NCBI GenBank assembly: GCA_018268415.1
Contig: JAFDWO010000134.1
Location: forward strand, 21,679 to 85,678
Length of the DNA stretch: 64,000 bases
Direction: 5' to 3'
Origin: Actinomycetota bacterium
GTDB lineage: Bacteria; Actinomycetota; Thermoleophilia; Solirubrobacterales; 70-9
Positions 32,920 to 40,683 of the stretch are shown here, piece by piece (positions within the stretch are counted from its first letter, which is position 1; the number at the start of each line of letters is the position of its first letter). A program made the position numbers and the translations under genes. The notes beneath the pieces are model-generated. The model was given only the letters and a program-made list of their open reading frames with translations, had not been told where the DNA came from and did no database searches.

Positions 32920-33857
32920 CGTGCCTCCAGGCGCGGGTCGAGGAGCGCCTGCAGCAGGTCACCAAGGATGTTGGTGAAGATGACCATGAAGGCGAAGAAC
33001 AGGGTCACCGCCTGGACCAGCGGGAAGTCCCTCCCGTTGATGGCGTTGATCATGAGGGAGCCGATGCCGCCGAGGCTGAACACCAGTTCGACCACGATCG
33101 TGCTGCCGATCAGGAACCCCACGTTCACCATCAGGATCGTCACCGAAGGTGGCAGTGCGTTCCGCAGCACGTGACGCCAACGGATCCGCCGCTCGGAGAG
33201 CCCCTTCGACCGGGCGGTGACGACAAAGTCGAGGTCGGCGGTACGTAACACCTCGGCGCGCAGGCTGCGCACCACCATCGGGATGATCCCGATCGCGATG
33301 GTAAGGCTGGGGAGGAACATCGATTCGAGGTGTCCGGTGAACCCACTCCCGAACCCGGCCGCAGGTAACACCCTTGCTTCGATCGCGAAGTACTGGATCA
33401 GGATCAGGCCGAGCCAGAAGCCGGGGATGCCGAGGCCCGCCACCGAGATGATCGAGACCAGTCGATCGCGCAGCGCACCCGGGCGCGAGGCGGCGAGGAG
33501 CGCGAGCGGCACGGCGAAGATCGCGACCAGTACGGTCGAGTAGACGATCAGCCAGAGGGTCACCGGGAGGCGTTCGAGGATCAGCGTGCCCGCCGACTCC
33601 TGGTAACGGAGTGAGGTGCCGAGGTTGCCCGTCACCAGGCGGCCCAGGTAGTTGAGGTACTGCGCCGGGAGCGAGCTGTCGAGCCCCCATTCCTGGTGGA
33701 GCTTCGCGATCGCCGCCGGAGTCGCGTGCAGCCCCAGCGCCGTCCGCGCGGGGTCTCCCGGCACCAGGTGGATGAGCCAGAAGACGATGAAGGTGACTCC
33801 GAAGATCACCGGGATCGCCTGCAGTAGGCGCCGGATCAGAAATCCCGCGTATGCCAT
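32916..33857 (-). CDS. dipeptide-type ABC transporter permease (DppB)
   Basis: A 313-residue permease with the N-terminal RRLLQAIPVIFGVTFIVFW helix and PGDPARTALG that mark DppB-type proteins, six transmembrane segments and the cytoplasmic loop DFVVTARSKGLSERRIRWRHVLRN. GGGGAGGAAG precedes ATG 33857. It heads the operon dppB-dppC-dppD-dppF-P1 peptidase-methyltransferase. The likely binding protein is encoded 7 kb away at 40684. A GGACC-N7-GGTCC palindrome upstream probably regulates the operon. Confidence 0.93.
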   Translation of the reverse strand: MAYAGFLIRRLLQAIPVIFGVTFIVFWLIHLVPGDPARTALGLHATPAAIAKLHQEWGLDSSLPAQYLNYLGRLVTGNLGTSLRYQESAGTLILERLPVTLWLIVYSTVLVAIFAVPLALLAASRPGALRDRLVSIISVAGLGIPGFWLGLILIQYFAIEARVLPAAGFGSGFTGHLESMFLPSLTIAIGIIPMVVRSLRAEVLRTADLDFVVTARSKGLSERRIRWRHVLRNALPPSVTILMVNVGFLIGSTIVVELVFSLGGIGSLMINAINGRDFPLVQAVTLFFAFMVIFTNILGDLLQALLDPRLEAR

Positions 33858-33912
33858 TCGCTTCCTCCCCGGCGTTACCCAGGCCGGGACTACGTCGTGT
33901 TCATAGGTCAGA

Positions 33913-33933
33913 AGGACCTACTTCAGGTCCTAT
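33913..33933. promoter_or_regulatory. shared operator O1 (dpp operon promoter)
   Basis: AAGGACC-TACTTCA-GGTCCTA. The core GGACC-N7-GGTCC recurs at 37462 and 44820 in front of two other transcription units of this amine cluster. It lies 56 bases upstream of the dppB ATG. The natural candidate binder is the GntR/FCD protein encoded at 37574. Confidence 0.65.
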
Positions 33934-33937
33934 TAGA

Positions 33938-35320
33938 TCACATCTTCGCGTCAGTGGCGTAAAAGACCGTCTTCACCTCCGTGTAGGCGTCCGTGGCGTG
34001 CGGGCCAAGCTCGCGCCCGTATCCCGACTGCTTGAACCCGCCGAAGGGAGTCGAGACTCGTACCGAGCTGTTCGAGTTCACCGACAGCACGCCGGTCTCG
34101 ACCCCCCGGGCCAGGCGGAGCGCCCGGGCGCCGTCACCGGTCCAGATCGAACCGGAGAGCCCGTAGATCGTGTCGTTGGCGATGCGGATCGCCTCGGCCT
34201 CGTCGTCGAAGGGGATCACGCACGCCACCGGACCGAAGATCTCCTCGGTCGCCACCCGCGACGACGGGTCGGTCGGGTAGAGCAGGGTCGGCGAGAACCA
34301 GAACCCGCTGCCGTCGGGCACCGGGACGCTCGCCGCCACCGACTCGCCGGCGAGGAAGGAGGCGACCGCCTGTCGATGGCCGGCGGAGATCAGCGGCCCC
34401 ATCGTGGTGCGCTCGTCGAGCGGGTCGCCGACCCGCATCTGCAGCATCTTGTCGCGCATCAGGTCGACGAACTCCTCGACGGCGGGGCGCTCGACCAGGA
34501 TCCGGCTGCGCGCACAACAGTCCTGGCCCGCGTTGCCGAAGACCGCTCCCGGTGCCGCCGCGGCGGCGGCCTCGAGGTCGGCGTCGGCGAAGATCACGTT
34601 GGCCGACTTCCCGCCGAGCTCGAGCGTCACCCGCTTGATCGAGGCGGCGGCGCCGGCGGCGATCGAGGCGCCCACCTCGGTCGAGCCGGTGAAGGCGATC
34701 TTCGCCACGTCGGGGTGCTCGACCAGCCGCCGGCCGCAGGTCGACCCGGGTCCGACGACGACGTTCAGCACGCCCTCGGGCAGCCCCGCCTCCAGGGCCA
34801 GCTCGCCCAACCGCAGCGCGGTCAGCGGGGTCAGCTCGGCGGGCTTCAGGACGACGGTGTTGCCGGCGGCGAGGGCCGGGGCGATCTTCCAGGCGGCGAT
34901 CGCCAGGGGGAAGTTCCACGGCGTGATCAGGCCGACCACCCCGAGCGGCTCGCGGAAGGTCATCGCCACCCCGCCGGCGACGGGGATCGTCTCCCCGGTG
35001 AGGCGCTCGGGCGCGGCGGCGTAATAGCGGAAGGTGGCGGCGACCATGCCGATCTCCCCGCGCGCGTCGGCGATCGGCTTGCCCGCGTTGCGGGCCTCGA
35101 GCGTCGAGAGCTCCCCGTGCGCGGCCTCGATCGCGGCCGCCAGCGCCAGCATCAGGCTCGCCCGCGCGGCCGGGTCGACGGCGCGCCAGGCGGGGTATGA
35201 CGCCTTCGCCGCGGCCACCGCCGCGTCGACCTCCGCGACGCCGGCGCGCGGCACCTCGGCCAGCACCTCCTCGGTCGCCGGCTCGATCACGACCAGGCGG
35301 CCACCGTCGGAGCCCGTCAT
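33938..35320 (-). CDS. aldehyde dehydrogenase, betaine/gamma-glutamyl-aminoaldehyde type
   Basis: A 460-residue NAD(P)+-dependent aldehyde dehydrogenase. The catalytic Glu is in TLELGGKSANV and the nucleophilic Cys in GNAGQDCCARSR; ITPWNFPLA, FTGSTEVG and EEIFGPV are also present. The double CC and the PFGGFKQSGYGRELG end are typical of betaine-aldehyde and PuuC-like enzymes. It overlaps the TMADH-like flavoprotein stop by 4 bases, so it very probably oxidises the aldehyde that enzyme releases or makes. Confidence 0.92.
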   Translation of the reverse strand: MTGSDGGRLVVIEPATEEVLAEVPRAGVAEVDAAVAAAKASYPAWRAVDPAARASLMLALAAAIEAAHGELSTLEARNAGKPIADARGEIGMVAATFRYYAAAPERLTGETIPVAGGVAMTFREPLGVVGLITPWNFPLAIAAWKIAPALAAGNTVVLKPAELTPLTALRLGELALEAGLPEGVLNVVVGPGSTCGRRLVEHPDVAKIAFTGSTEVGASIAAGAAASIKRVTLELGGKSANVIFADADLEAAAAAAPGAVFGNAGQDCCARSRILVERPAVEEFVDLMRDKMLQMRVGDPLDERTTMGPLISAGHRQAVASFLAGESVAASVPVPDGSGFWFSPTLLYPTDPSSRVATEEIFGPVACVIPFDDEAEAIRIANDTIYGLSGSIWTGDGARALRLARGVETGVLSVNSNSSVRVSTPFGGFKQSGYGRELGPHATDAYTEVKTVFYATDAKM

Positions 35321-37440
35321 ACGCCCACCTCCTTCCTCTCGTCTTGGACGTTCACCTCGGGTCCGCGCGGGATCGACTCCTCGCGCTCGTAGGGCAGCGG
35401 CACGGCGGGGTCGGGACTCTCGATCTCCGCCGCCAGCCGGTGACCGTCGAAGACCGCGTCGGCGAGCAGGCGCGGGGCGACGCAGTCACCGACCCGGTAC
35501 ACCGCCTCGATCCCATGGCTGCGGAGCCGCTCGCGGTCGTCGACCAGCTCGCCGTAGAGAGTGTCCTCGGAGAGCCGCTGGGTGACGAGGACGATGCCGT
35601 CGGCCTCGATCTCCTCCGGGCCACCGTGCTCGGACGCGGCCAGGACGCGACCCGCCGCGACCGCGGTGATCCGGCGGCGCGTGCGGACGCCCACCCCGAG
35701 CTCGGCCAGCCGCGCCCGGACGAAGCCGTCTTCCATCGTCTCCGCGGTGAACGGGGCGAGATCACCGAGCGGGGTCAGGAGCTCGACCGCGCGGCCTTCG
35801 GCGGCGAGGCGCGCGGCGAGGGCGGTGCCCATGAAGTACCCCTCGCAGTCGTACACGACGATGCGATCGCCCGGGATCGGCTTGGCCTCCACCATGATCT
35901 GCTCGGGCGTGAGGACGTGGGGCCGGCTCGCGTCACAGCCGGGGATCGGCGCGTGGGTGATGTGGTTGAGGCCGTCGCCGGCCCAGCGCGAGCCGGTCGC
36001 CATGATCACGGTCTCGGCGCCGTAGTCGAGGATGCCCGCGAGGTCAAGAGGGGTGCGGGGCGCCACCTGTACGTTCGACATCTGGGTCAGCTGGTGCAGT
36101 CGCCATTCCCAGACGCGGGCCCATTCGCCGAGGCCGGGCAGCCGGGCCATCCAACGGAGCGCCCCGCCGACCTGCTCCGCCGCGTCAACCAGATGCACGT
36201 ACTCGAAGCCCTTGCGCCCGAGGCCCATCGCGCACTCGAGCCCGGCGGGCCCGCCGCCGACGACGAGGATCGGCAGGTCGGTGCGCCGCGCCCGCACCTC
36301 ACGCTCGGGATGCCAGCCGCGCCGCCACTCCTCGCCGGTGGTCGGGTTCTGCGTACATGACATGTGACCCAGGGTCGAGGTGGCAACGCAGATGTTGCAC
36401 CCGATGCACTCACGGATGTCGTCGATCCGGCCCTCTTCGATCTTGCGGGGGAGGAACGGGTCGGCGATCGACGGCCGCGCGGCGCCGACCAGGCTGAGGC
36501 CACCGGTGCGGACGATGCGCGCCATCTCGTCCGGATCGGTAAGTCGCCCCACACCGACCACCGGCGTGTCGGTGACCTTCTGCACCTCCTGCGTCCAGTG
36601 CAGCTCATGGTTCTGGGGTACGAAACGCGAGGGCGCCGAATCGAACCCCCAGGAGGCGAGGGTGCCGATGTTGATGTCCCAGAGGTCGACGAGGTGGTCG
36701 GCCATGCGGACGAACTCGAGCGACTCCTCCATGCCGACGCCGACCGGACCGTCGCGCTCGGTGCTGATCGAGTGTCGGGCCGCGATCGCGCACTCCTCGC
36801 CGACCGCCTCGCGCACCAGCTCCAGGGTCTCCAGCCAGAAGCGGGCGCGGTTCTCGAGGCTGCCCCCGTACTCGTCCTCGCGGTGGTTGTAGAAGGGCGA
36901 GAGGAACTGCACCGGCAGGTGGGTGTGGCCGCCGTACACGTAGACGATGTCGAAGCCGGCCGCGCGGGCCCGCTTCGCCGCCGCCACCCAGTCGGCCTGG
37001 ATCCGCCGGATGTCGGCGAGCTCCATCGCCTTCGGCACCCGCTGCGAGCGGACGTCGCTGGCCAGCTGGCTCGGGGCGATCAACGGCCAGCGCGGCTCGC
37101 GCGAGCTCGCGTCGGCACCACCGTGACCGAGCTCGACCGCGGCGAGGGCGCCGAACTCGTGCGCTTCGTCGGCCATCACCGCGAGGCGGCGAACGTCGTC
37201 TTCGTCCCAGAGGCGCTCGGTGTGCGTGGGGATGATGTCGCCGTCCGGGCTCACCGGGCAGACGCCGGTCGACACGACCGCCCAACCACCCTCGGCCTGG
37301 ACGGCCGCATAGCGCGCCCGCGCCCGCGGCTTCTCGCTTCCGAACCCCGGGCCGTGGGGCACCTGGTAGAAGCGATTGCGCAGGGTCTTGGGGCCGACGG
37401 ACAGCGGCTCGAAGAGAATTGCGTGCTGCTCGAGCGGCAT
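35317..37440 (-). CDS. trimethylamine-dehydrogenase-like FMN/4Fe-4S flavoprotein
   Basis: A 707-residue protein aligning end to end with trimethylamine dehydrogenase: an N-terminal old-yellow-enzyme barrel (ILFEPLSVGPKTLRNRFYQV), a ligand set CIGCNICVATSTLGHMSC for one 4Fe-4S cluster and a C-terminal nucleotide-binding half (ILVVGGGPAGLECA). In TMADH numbering Tyr169/His172 (VYGGHTHLP) and Asp267 (WDINIG) are kept, but Cys30, which forms the 6-S-cysteinyl-FMN bond, is Gly30, and Tyr60 of the substrate cage is replaced. It should therefore bind FMN non-covalently and act on a different N-alkyl amine; relatives demethylate dimethylglycine or proline betaines. I use ATG 37440; a GTG at 37458 adds six residues. 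Confidence 0.9.
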   Translation of the reverse strand: MPLEQHAILFEPLSVGPKTLRNRFYQVPHGPGFGSEKPRARARYAAVQAEGGWAVVSTGVCPVSPDGDIIPTHTERLWDEDDVRRLAVMADEAHEFGALAAVELGHGGADASSREPRWPLIAPSQLASDVRSQRVPKAMELADIRRIQADWVAAAKRARAAGFDIVYVYGGHTHLPVQFLSPFYNHREDEYGGSLENRARFWLETLELVREAVGEECAIAARHSISTERDGPVGVGMEESLEFVRMADHLVDLWDINIGTLASWGFDSAPSRFVPQNHELHWTQEVQKVTDTPVVGVGRLTDPDEMARIVRTGGLSLVGAARPSIADPFLPRKIEEGRIDDIRECIGCNICVATSTLGHMSCTQNPTTGEEWRRGWHPEREVRARRTDLPILVVGGGPAGLECAMGLGRKGFEYVHLVDAAEQVGGALRWMARLPGLGEWARVWEWRLHQLTQMSNVQVAPRTPLDLAGILDYGAETVIMATGSRWAGDGLNHITHAPIPGCDASRPHVLTPEQIMVEAKPIPGDRIVVYDCEGYFMGTALAARLAAEGRAVELLTPLGDLAPFTAETMEDGFVRARLAELGVGVRTRRRITAVAAGRVLAASEHGGPEEIEADGIVLVTQRLSEDTLYGELVDDRERLRSHGIEAVYRVGDCVAPRLLADAVFDGHRLAAEIESPDPAVPLPYEREESIPRGPEVNVQDERKEVGV

Positions 37441-37458
37441 CGTGGCGAGTTGTATCAC

Positions 37459-37481
37459 AAAGGACCCGAATACGGTCCTTT
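37459..37481. promoter_or_regulatory. shared operator O2 (TMADH-like/GntR divergent promoters)
   Basis: AAAGGACC-CGAATAC-GGTCCTTT: perfect 8-bp arms, the best of the three GGACC-N7-GGTCC sites. It lies just upstream of the TMADH-like gene (GTG 37458 touches it) and 93 bases upstream of the divergent GntR gene, so it could control both and allow autoregulation. Confidence 0.75.
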
Positions 37482-37573
37482 TGGCGAAGAAGCCAAAGCG
37501 CCGCCGCCTGGGGAGCCGCGCGGGACCCCCCGCACCCGAACTGTTCGCCCTGTGCGTCGCCTAGACTGGTCGC

Positions 37574-38329
37574 ATGACTTCGGATGGGGAGACGGCTGCG
37601 GCAGGGGTCGCCGAGGACGTTCCGTTCGCTCCGATCGAGCAGCTCCGGGCGCACGAATACGTAGCCGAACAGCTCCGCCACCACATCGGCCTGGGGTTGA
37701 TCCCGTTCGGCACCTCACTGCCGCCGGAGCGTGACCTCGCCCGCATGTTCGGCGTCGGCCGCAGCACCATCCAGTCGGCGTTGCGACTGCTCGAGGCGGA
37801 AAACCTGATCGAGAGCCGGCGCGGTCGCGGCGGCGGGACCTTCGTGATCGAGCCGAGTCGCGACAAGGCGACGGAAGAGCGGATGCTCCTCGACGTTCGC
37901 CTCGCGGCGGAGGAGATCGACGACGCCCTGCGCTTCCGGCGGATCGTCGAGGAAGGCGCGGCCGCCGAGGCCGCCGCGCACGCCACCGCGGAGGACCTCG
38001 CCAACCTCCGCGCGATCAGCGATCGCATGGCGGCGTGCACCGACGAGTTCGAGTTCCACCGCCTCGACACCGACTTCCACGTCACCCTCGCACGGGCCAG
38101 CCACAGCGACCTGCTGCGCGAAGCCGTCGAGCGCAGCCGCCTCGCCCTGAACCAGGCGCTCCTCGCCCAGCCCGGCTCCGACGCCTGGCACTCCCGCATC
38201 AACGGTGAGCACGAGCGGATCATCAAGGCGGTCGGCGACAAGAACCCGAAACGCGCCGTCAGGGCGATGGACGTGCACCTGCAGCGAACCGAGAGCGGCA
38301 TCCGCTCCCTGATCGCGACGATGAGCTAG
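37574..38329 (+). CDS. GntR-family regulator, FCD (FadR-like) type
   Basis: A 251-residue regulator with a GntR winged helix (LPPERDLARMFGVGRSTIQS then RRGRGGGTFV) and an FCD effector domain. The FCD metal-binding pattern is visible as DTDFHVTLA, GEHERIIKAV and AMDVHL. It is divergent from the TMADH-like/ALDH operon with the best palindrome of the region between them. It is the most plausible controller of the three O1-O3 sites and hence of the amine cluster. Start ATG 37574. Confidence 0.88.
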   Translation: MTSDGETAAAGVAEDVPFAPIEQLRAHEYVAEQLRHHIGLGLIPFGTSLPPERDLARMFGVGRSTIQSALRLLEAENLIESRRGRGGGTFVIEPSRDKATEERMLLDVRLAAEEIDDALRFRRIVEEGAAAEAAAHATAEDLANLRAISDRMAACTDEFEFHRLDTDFHVTLARASHSDLLREAVERSRLALNQALLAQPGSDAWHSRINGEHERIIKAVGDKNPKRAVRAMDVHLQRTESGIRSLIATMS

Positions 38330-38589
38330 ATAGTCGCTCGGTGGGCGGGGCGGCCGTCCGAGGTGCGTCGCGACCCTGGCCCCCGCCCCCGTCCGAGTCA
38401 CCGTCCCTTACCGGATCCTTTCGTCTGTTTCCGGGCCTGAGAGGAAGGCCTGGAAACGTGCTGCGTGTCTTTTCCACCGTATAGGGGGGCAAAAGCACGC
38501 AGGGCGTCCGTGAGCGTTGGACAACACGGGCCGAGGCGTGGACTTCCCACCTTCTCTCCGGGCGCCGACTTGCGGGGCGTGGGGACGCC
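38330..38589 (-). repeat. composite palindromic element, copy R5 (inverted, eroded)
   Basis: A 260-bp gap between the convergent GntR and ligase genes. Read on the minus strand it has the same order as R1: GTTGTCCAACGCTCACGG, a junction, an R1-type cassette around TTTTCCACC (38461-38502, now imperfect), CAGGCCTTCC and AAAGGATCCGG. CCGTCCGAG units, the CTCGGACG motif of the other copies, lie next to the GntR stop. It lacks a clear M8 hairpin. Confidence 0.75.
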
Positions 38590-39873
38590 TCAGGTGATCA
38601 GGCGGTAGCGGTTGCGTTCCCAGTCGGTCACGGTTTCTTGCCAGGCTCGTAGCTCCCAGGCGCGGGTCTTGGCGTAGTAGTCGGCGAACTCGGGGCCGAC
38701 GAGATCGCCGGTGCGGGGATCGGCGAGGAAGGCGTTGATCGCCGCCTCCAGCGAGCAGGGGAGGAGCGGACAGGCGTCGGAGTCGGAGGCGTAGGCGTCG
38801 CCGACGAACTCCGGCGGAGGGTCGATCTCACCTTCGAGGCCGGTGGTGATCGAGAGGATCGCCGACGCGAGGGCGAGGTAGGGGTTCGCGTCGGCACCGG
38901 GCCGTCGCAGCTCGACCCGTGCGTCGTCACCGTTCGGCGACACGGCGCGGACGGCGGTGGAGCGGTTGTCGACTCCCCAGGAGGCGTTCACCGGGGCGAA
39001 GAAGCCGGGCACGAGGCGCTTGTATGAGTTGATGTTCGGCGCCATGAAGAGGGACATCGCGGGCAACAGGGACACGAGGCCGCCCAGGGCGTGGCGCATC
39101 ACCTTGCCGGGGCCAGGCTCCCCCGCGGCGGGCGCCATGGCGTTGCGCTCGCCGTCCCAGATGGAGACGTGGAGGTGGCCGCTCGAGCCCTCCTCCGTCG
39201 TGTCGGTTTTGGCCAGGAAGCTGGCCCGCAGGCCGTTGCGGCGGGCGACCTCGTGGATCACCTGCCGCAGGAGGACGGCGTTGTCGGCCGCGACGCGGGC
39301 GGGGGCCGGCGCGGTATTCGCCTCGATCAGCCCGGCGCCGCCCTCGGTGTGCAGCGCGGTCAGGCCGAGGTCGAGGGCGAGGCACGCCTCCTGCAGCGCC
39401 TCGGCGAAATCGGCGATCGCCTCGACCCCGCGGACGCTGTAGCCCTGCGCCTCCGTCACCGGGTCTCCCCCGCCCTCCGGCGCGAGTCGGAACTCGTACT
39501 CGAACGCGGCGACCGCCTCGAGGCCGAGGCCCTCGAGGCCGGTGAGCGCGCGCTCGAGGAGGCCACGGGTGGAGAGCTCGCAGGGCGACCCGTCGGTCCA
39601 GCGGAGGTCACCGATGCAGGTCCTCGACCCGGGGCGCCAGGGGAGCTCCCGGAGCGTCTCGACGGCCGGGCGGATCAGCAGGTCGCCCGAGCCCGACCGC
39701 ACCCCGACCCCCTCGATCGTCGTGATCGCCACGTCGAGCGGATCCACCGCCAGCAGGAGGTCGGTGCAGGGAACCGACCCGCGCTCGCGGATCTTGTCGA
39801 AGCTCTGGTTGTCGTACGACTTGCCACGGAGGGCCCCGTTGACGTCGACGAAGCCGAGGAAGGTGAAGCTCAC
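38590..39873 (-). CDS. glutamine-synthetase-like gamma-glutamylamine ligase
   Basis: A 427-residue type I glutamine-synthetase-fold enzyme. The beta-grasp start FTFLGFVDVNGALRGKSY, the FEYEFRL metal-binding segment, GSSGHLHVSIWD, NSYKRLVPGFFAP and the RPGADANPYLALA motif are present. It lacks the Tyr-adenylylation context of true GlnA and resembles PuuA/GlnA2-4 proteins that attach glutamate to an amine using ATP. GTG 39873 overlaps the PuuD-like stop as GTGA, tying synthesis and hydrolysis of the gamma-glutamyl bond to one transcript. It is the last gene of the five-gene operon starting at 44813. Confidence 0.88.
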   Translation of the reverse strand: MSFTFLGFVDVNGALRGKSYDNQSFDKIRERGSVPCTDLLLAVDPLDVAITTIEGVGVRSGSGDLLIRPAVETLRELPWRPGSRTCIGDLRWTDGSPCELSTRGLLERALTGLEGLGLEAVAAFEYEFRLAPEGGGDPVTEAQGYSVRGVEAIADFAEALQEACLALDLGLTALHTEGGAGLIEANTAPAPARVAADNAVLLRQVIHEVARRNGLRASFLAKTDTTEEGSSGHLHVSIWDGERNAMAPAAGEPGPGKVMRHALGGLVSLLPAMSLFMAPNINSYKRLVPGFFAPVNASWGVDNRSTAVRAVSPNGDDARVELRRPGADANPYLALASAILSITTGLEGEIDPPPEFVGDAYASDSDACPLLPCSLEAAINAFLADPRTGDLVGPEFADYYAKTRAWELRAWQETVTDWERNRYRLIT

Positions 39874-40637
39874 TCGGCTCCCCCTTCGACGCGGGAGCGC
39901 CGCGCCGCCTCGGCGGCGCGGACCAGTGCGGCGATCACCTCGCTGTGCTCGTCGGCCTCGGGATGCCACTGGACGCCGAGCGCGAACGAGCCCCCGCGCG
40001 TCTCGACCGCCTCGATCACACCGTCCGCCGCGGTGGCGCTGACCGCGAGGTCGCGACCGAGCCGGTCGATCGCCTGGTGATGGTGACTGTGGACGACCTG
40101 CCGCCCACCGCCGGCGGCCCGCGCCGCGAGCGAGGAGTCGGCGACGTCGACCTCGTGCTCGGTGCCGACGAAGGTGCCGAGGTGGGGTCGGTGCAGCTGG
40201 TTCGCCTCGCTCCCCAGGTCCTGCGTGAGCGAGCCGCCGAGCGCGACGTTGAGGACCTGCATCCCGCGGCAGATCCCGAGGAGCGGGATCTCGCGCTCGA
40301 GCGCCCGGCGCATCAGCGCGACCTCGAAGTCGTCCCGCTCGCCGTCGACCACCTCCAGCTCCGCCTCGCCCTCCTCGCCATAGCGCGCCGGATCGACGTC
40401 GACGCCACCGATCACCAGCAGCCCGTCGACGATGTCCAGCAGGAGGTCGGGGTCGGCGATGACCCGCGGGTCGGGCACCAGCGGGATGTCGAGCGCGCCG
40501 GCCCTCACCACCACCCGGTGGTAGGAGGCCGGGATCAGCGCCGCCTTGTCGTGCCAGAAGCTCCAGCGCGCGGCTTCGAACACCGCGCAGATCCCGATTC
40601 GCACGGGCAGTTCAGGTCTATCGGTGTCTGCAGGCAT
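39870..40637 (-). CDS. class I glutamine-amidotransferase-like gamma-glutamyl hydrolase (PuuD-like)
   Basis: A 255-residue peptidase C26/GATase1 protein. The nucleophile elbow LGICRGMQVLNVALGG holds the Cys, and the His-Glu partners are in LGVQWHPEADE; SHHHQAID is also typical of PuuD. PuuD cleaves gamma-glutamyl-GABA; here it would release glutamate from the oxidised gamma-glutamyl product. ATG 40637 follows AACAAGG. It lies between the binding-protein gene (46 bases) and a ligase gene (4-base overlap). Confidence 0.9.
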   Translation of the reverse strand: MPADTDRPELPVRIGICAVFEAARWSFWHDKAALIPASYHRVVVRAGALDIPLVPDPRVIADPDLLLDIVDGLLVIGGVDVDPARYGEEGEAELEVVDGERDDFEVALMRRALEREIPLLGICRGMQVLNVALGGSLTQDLGSEANQLHRPHLGTFVGTEHEVDVADSSLAARAAGGGRQVVHSHHHQAIDRLGRDLAVSATAADGVIEAVETRGGSFALGVQWHPEADEHSEVIAALVRAAEAARRSRVEGGAE

Positions 40638-40683
40638 CCTTGTTCCAGTCGGGGCGAGGGCGCACCCGGTCTCACTCTGACGG

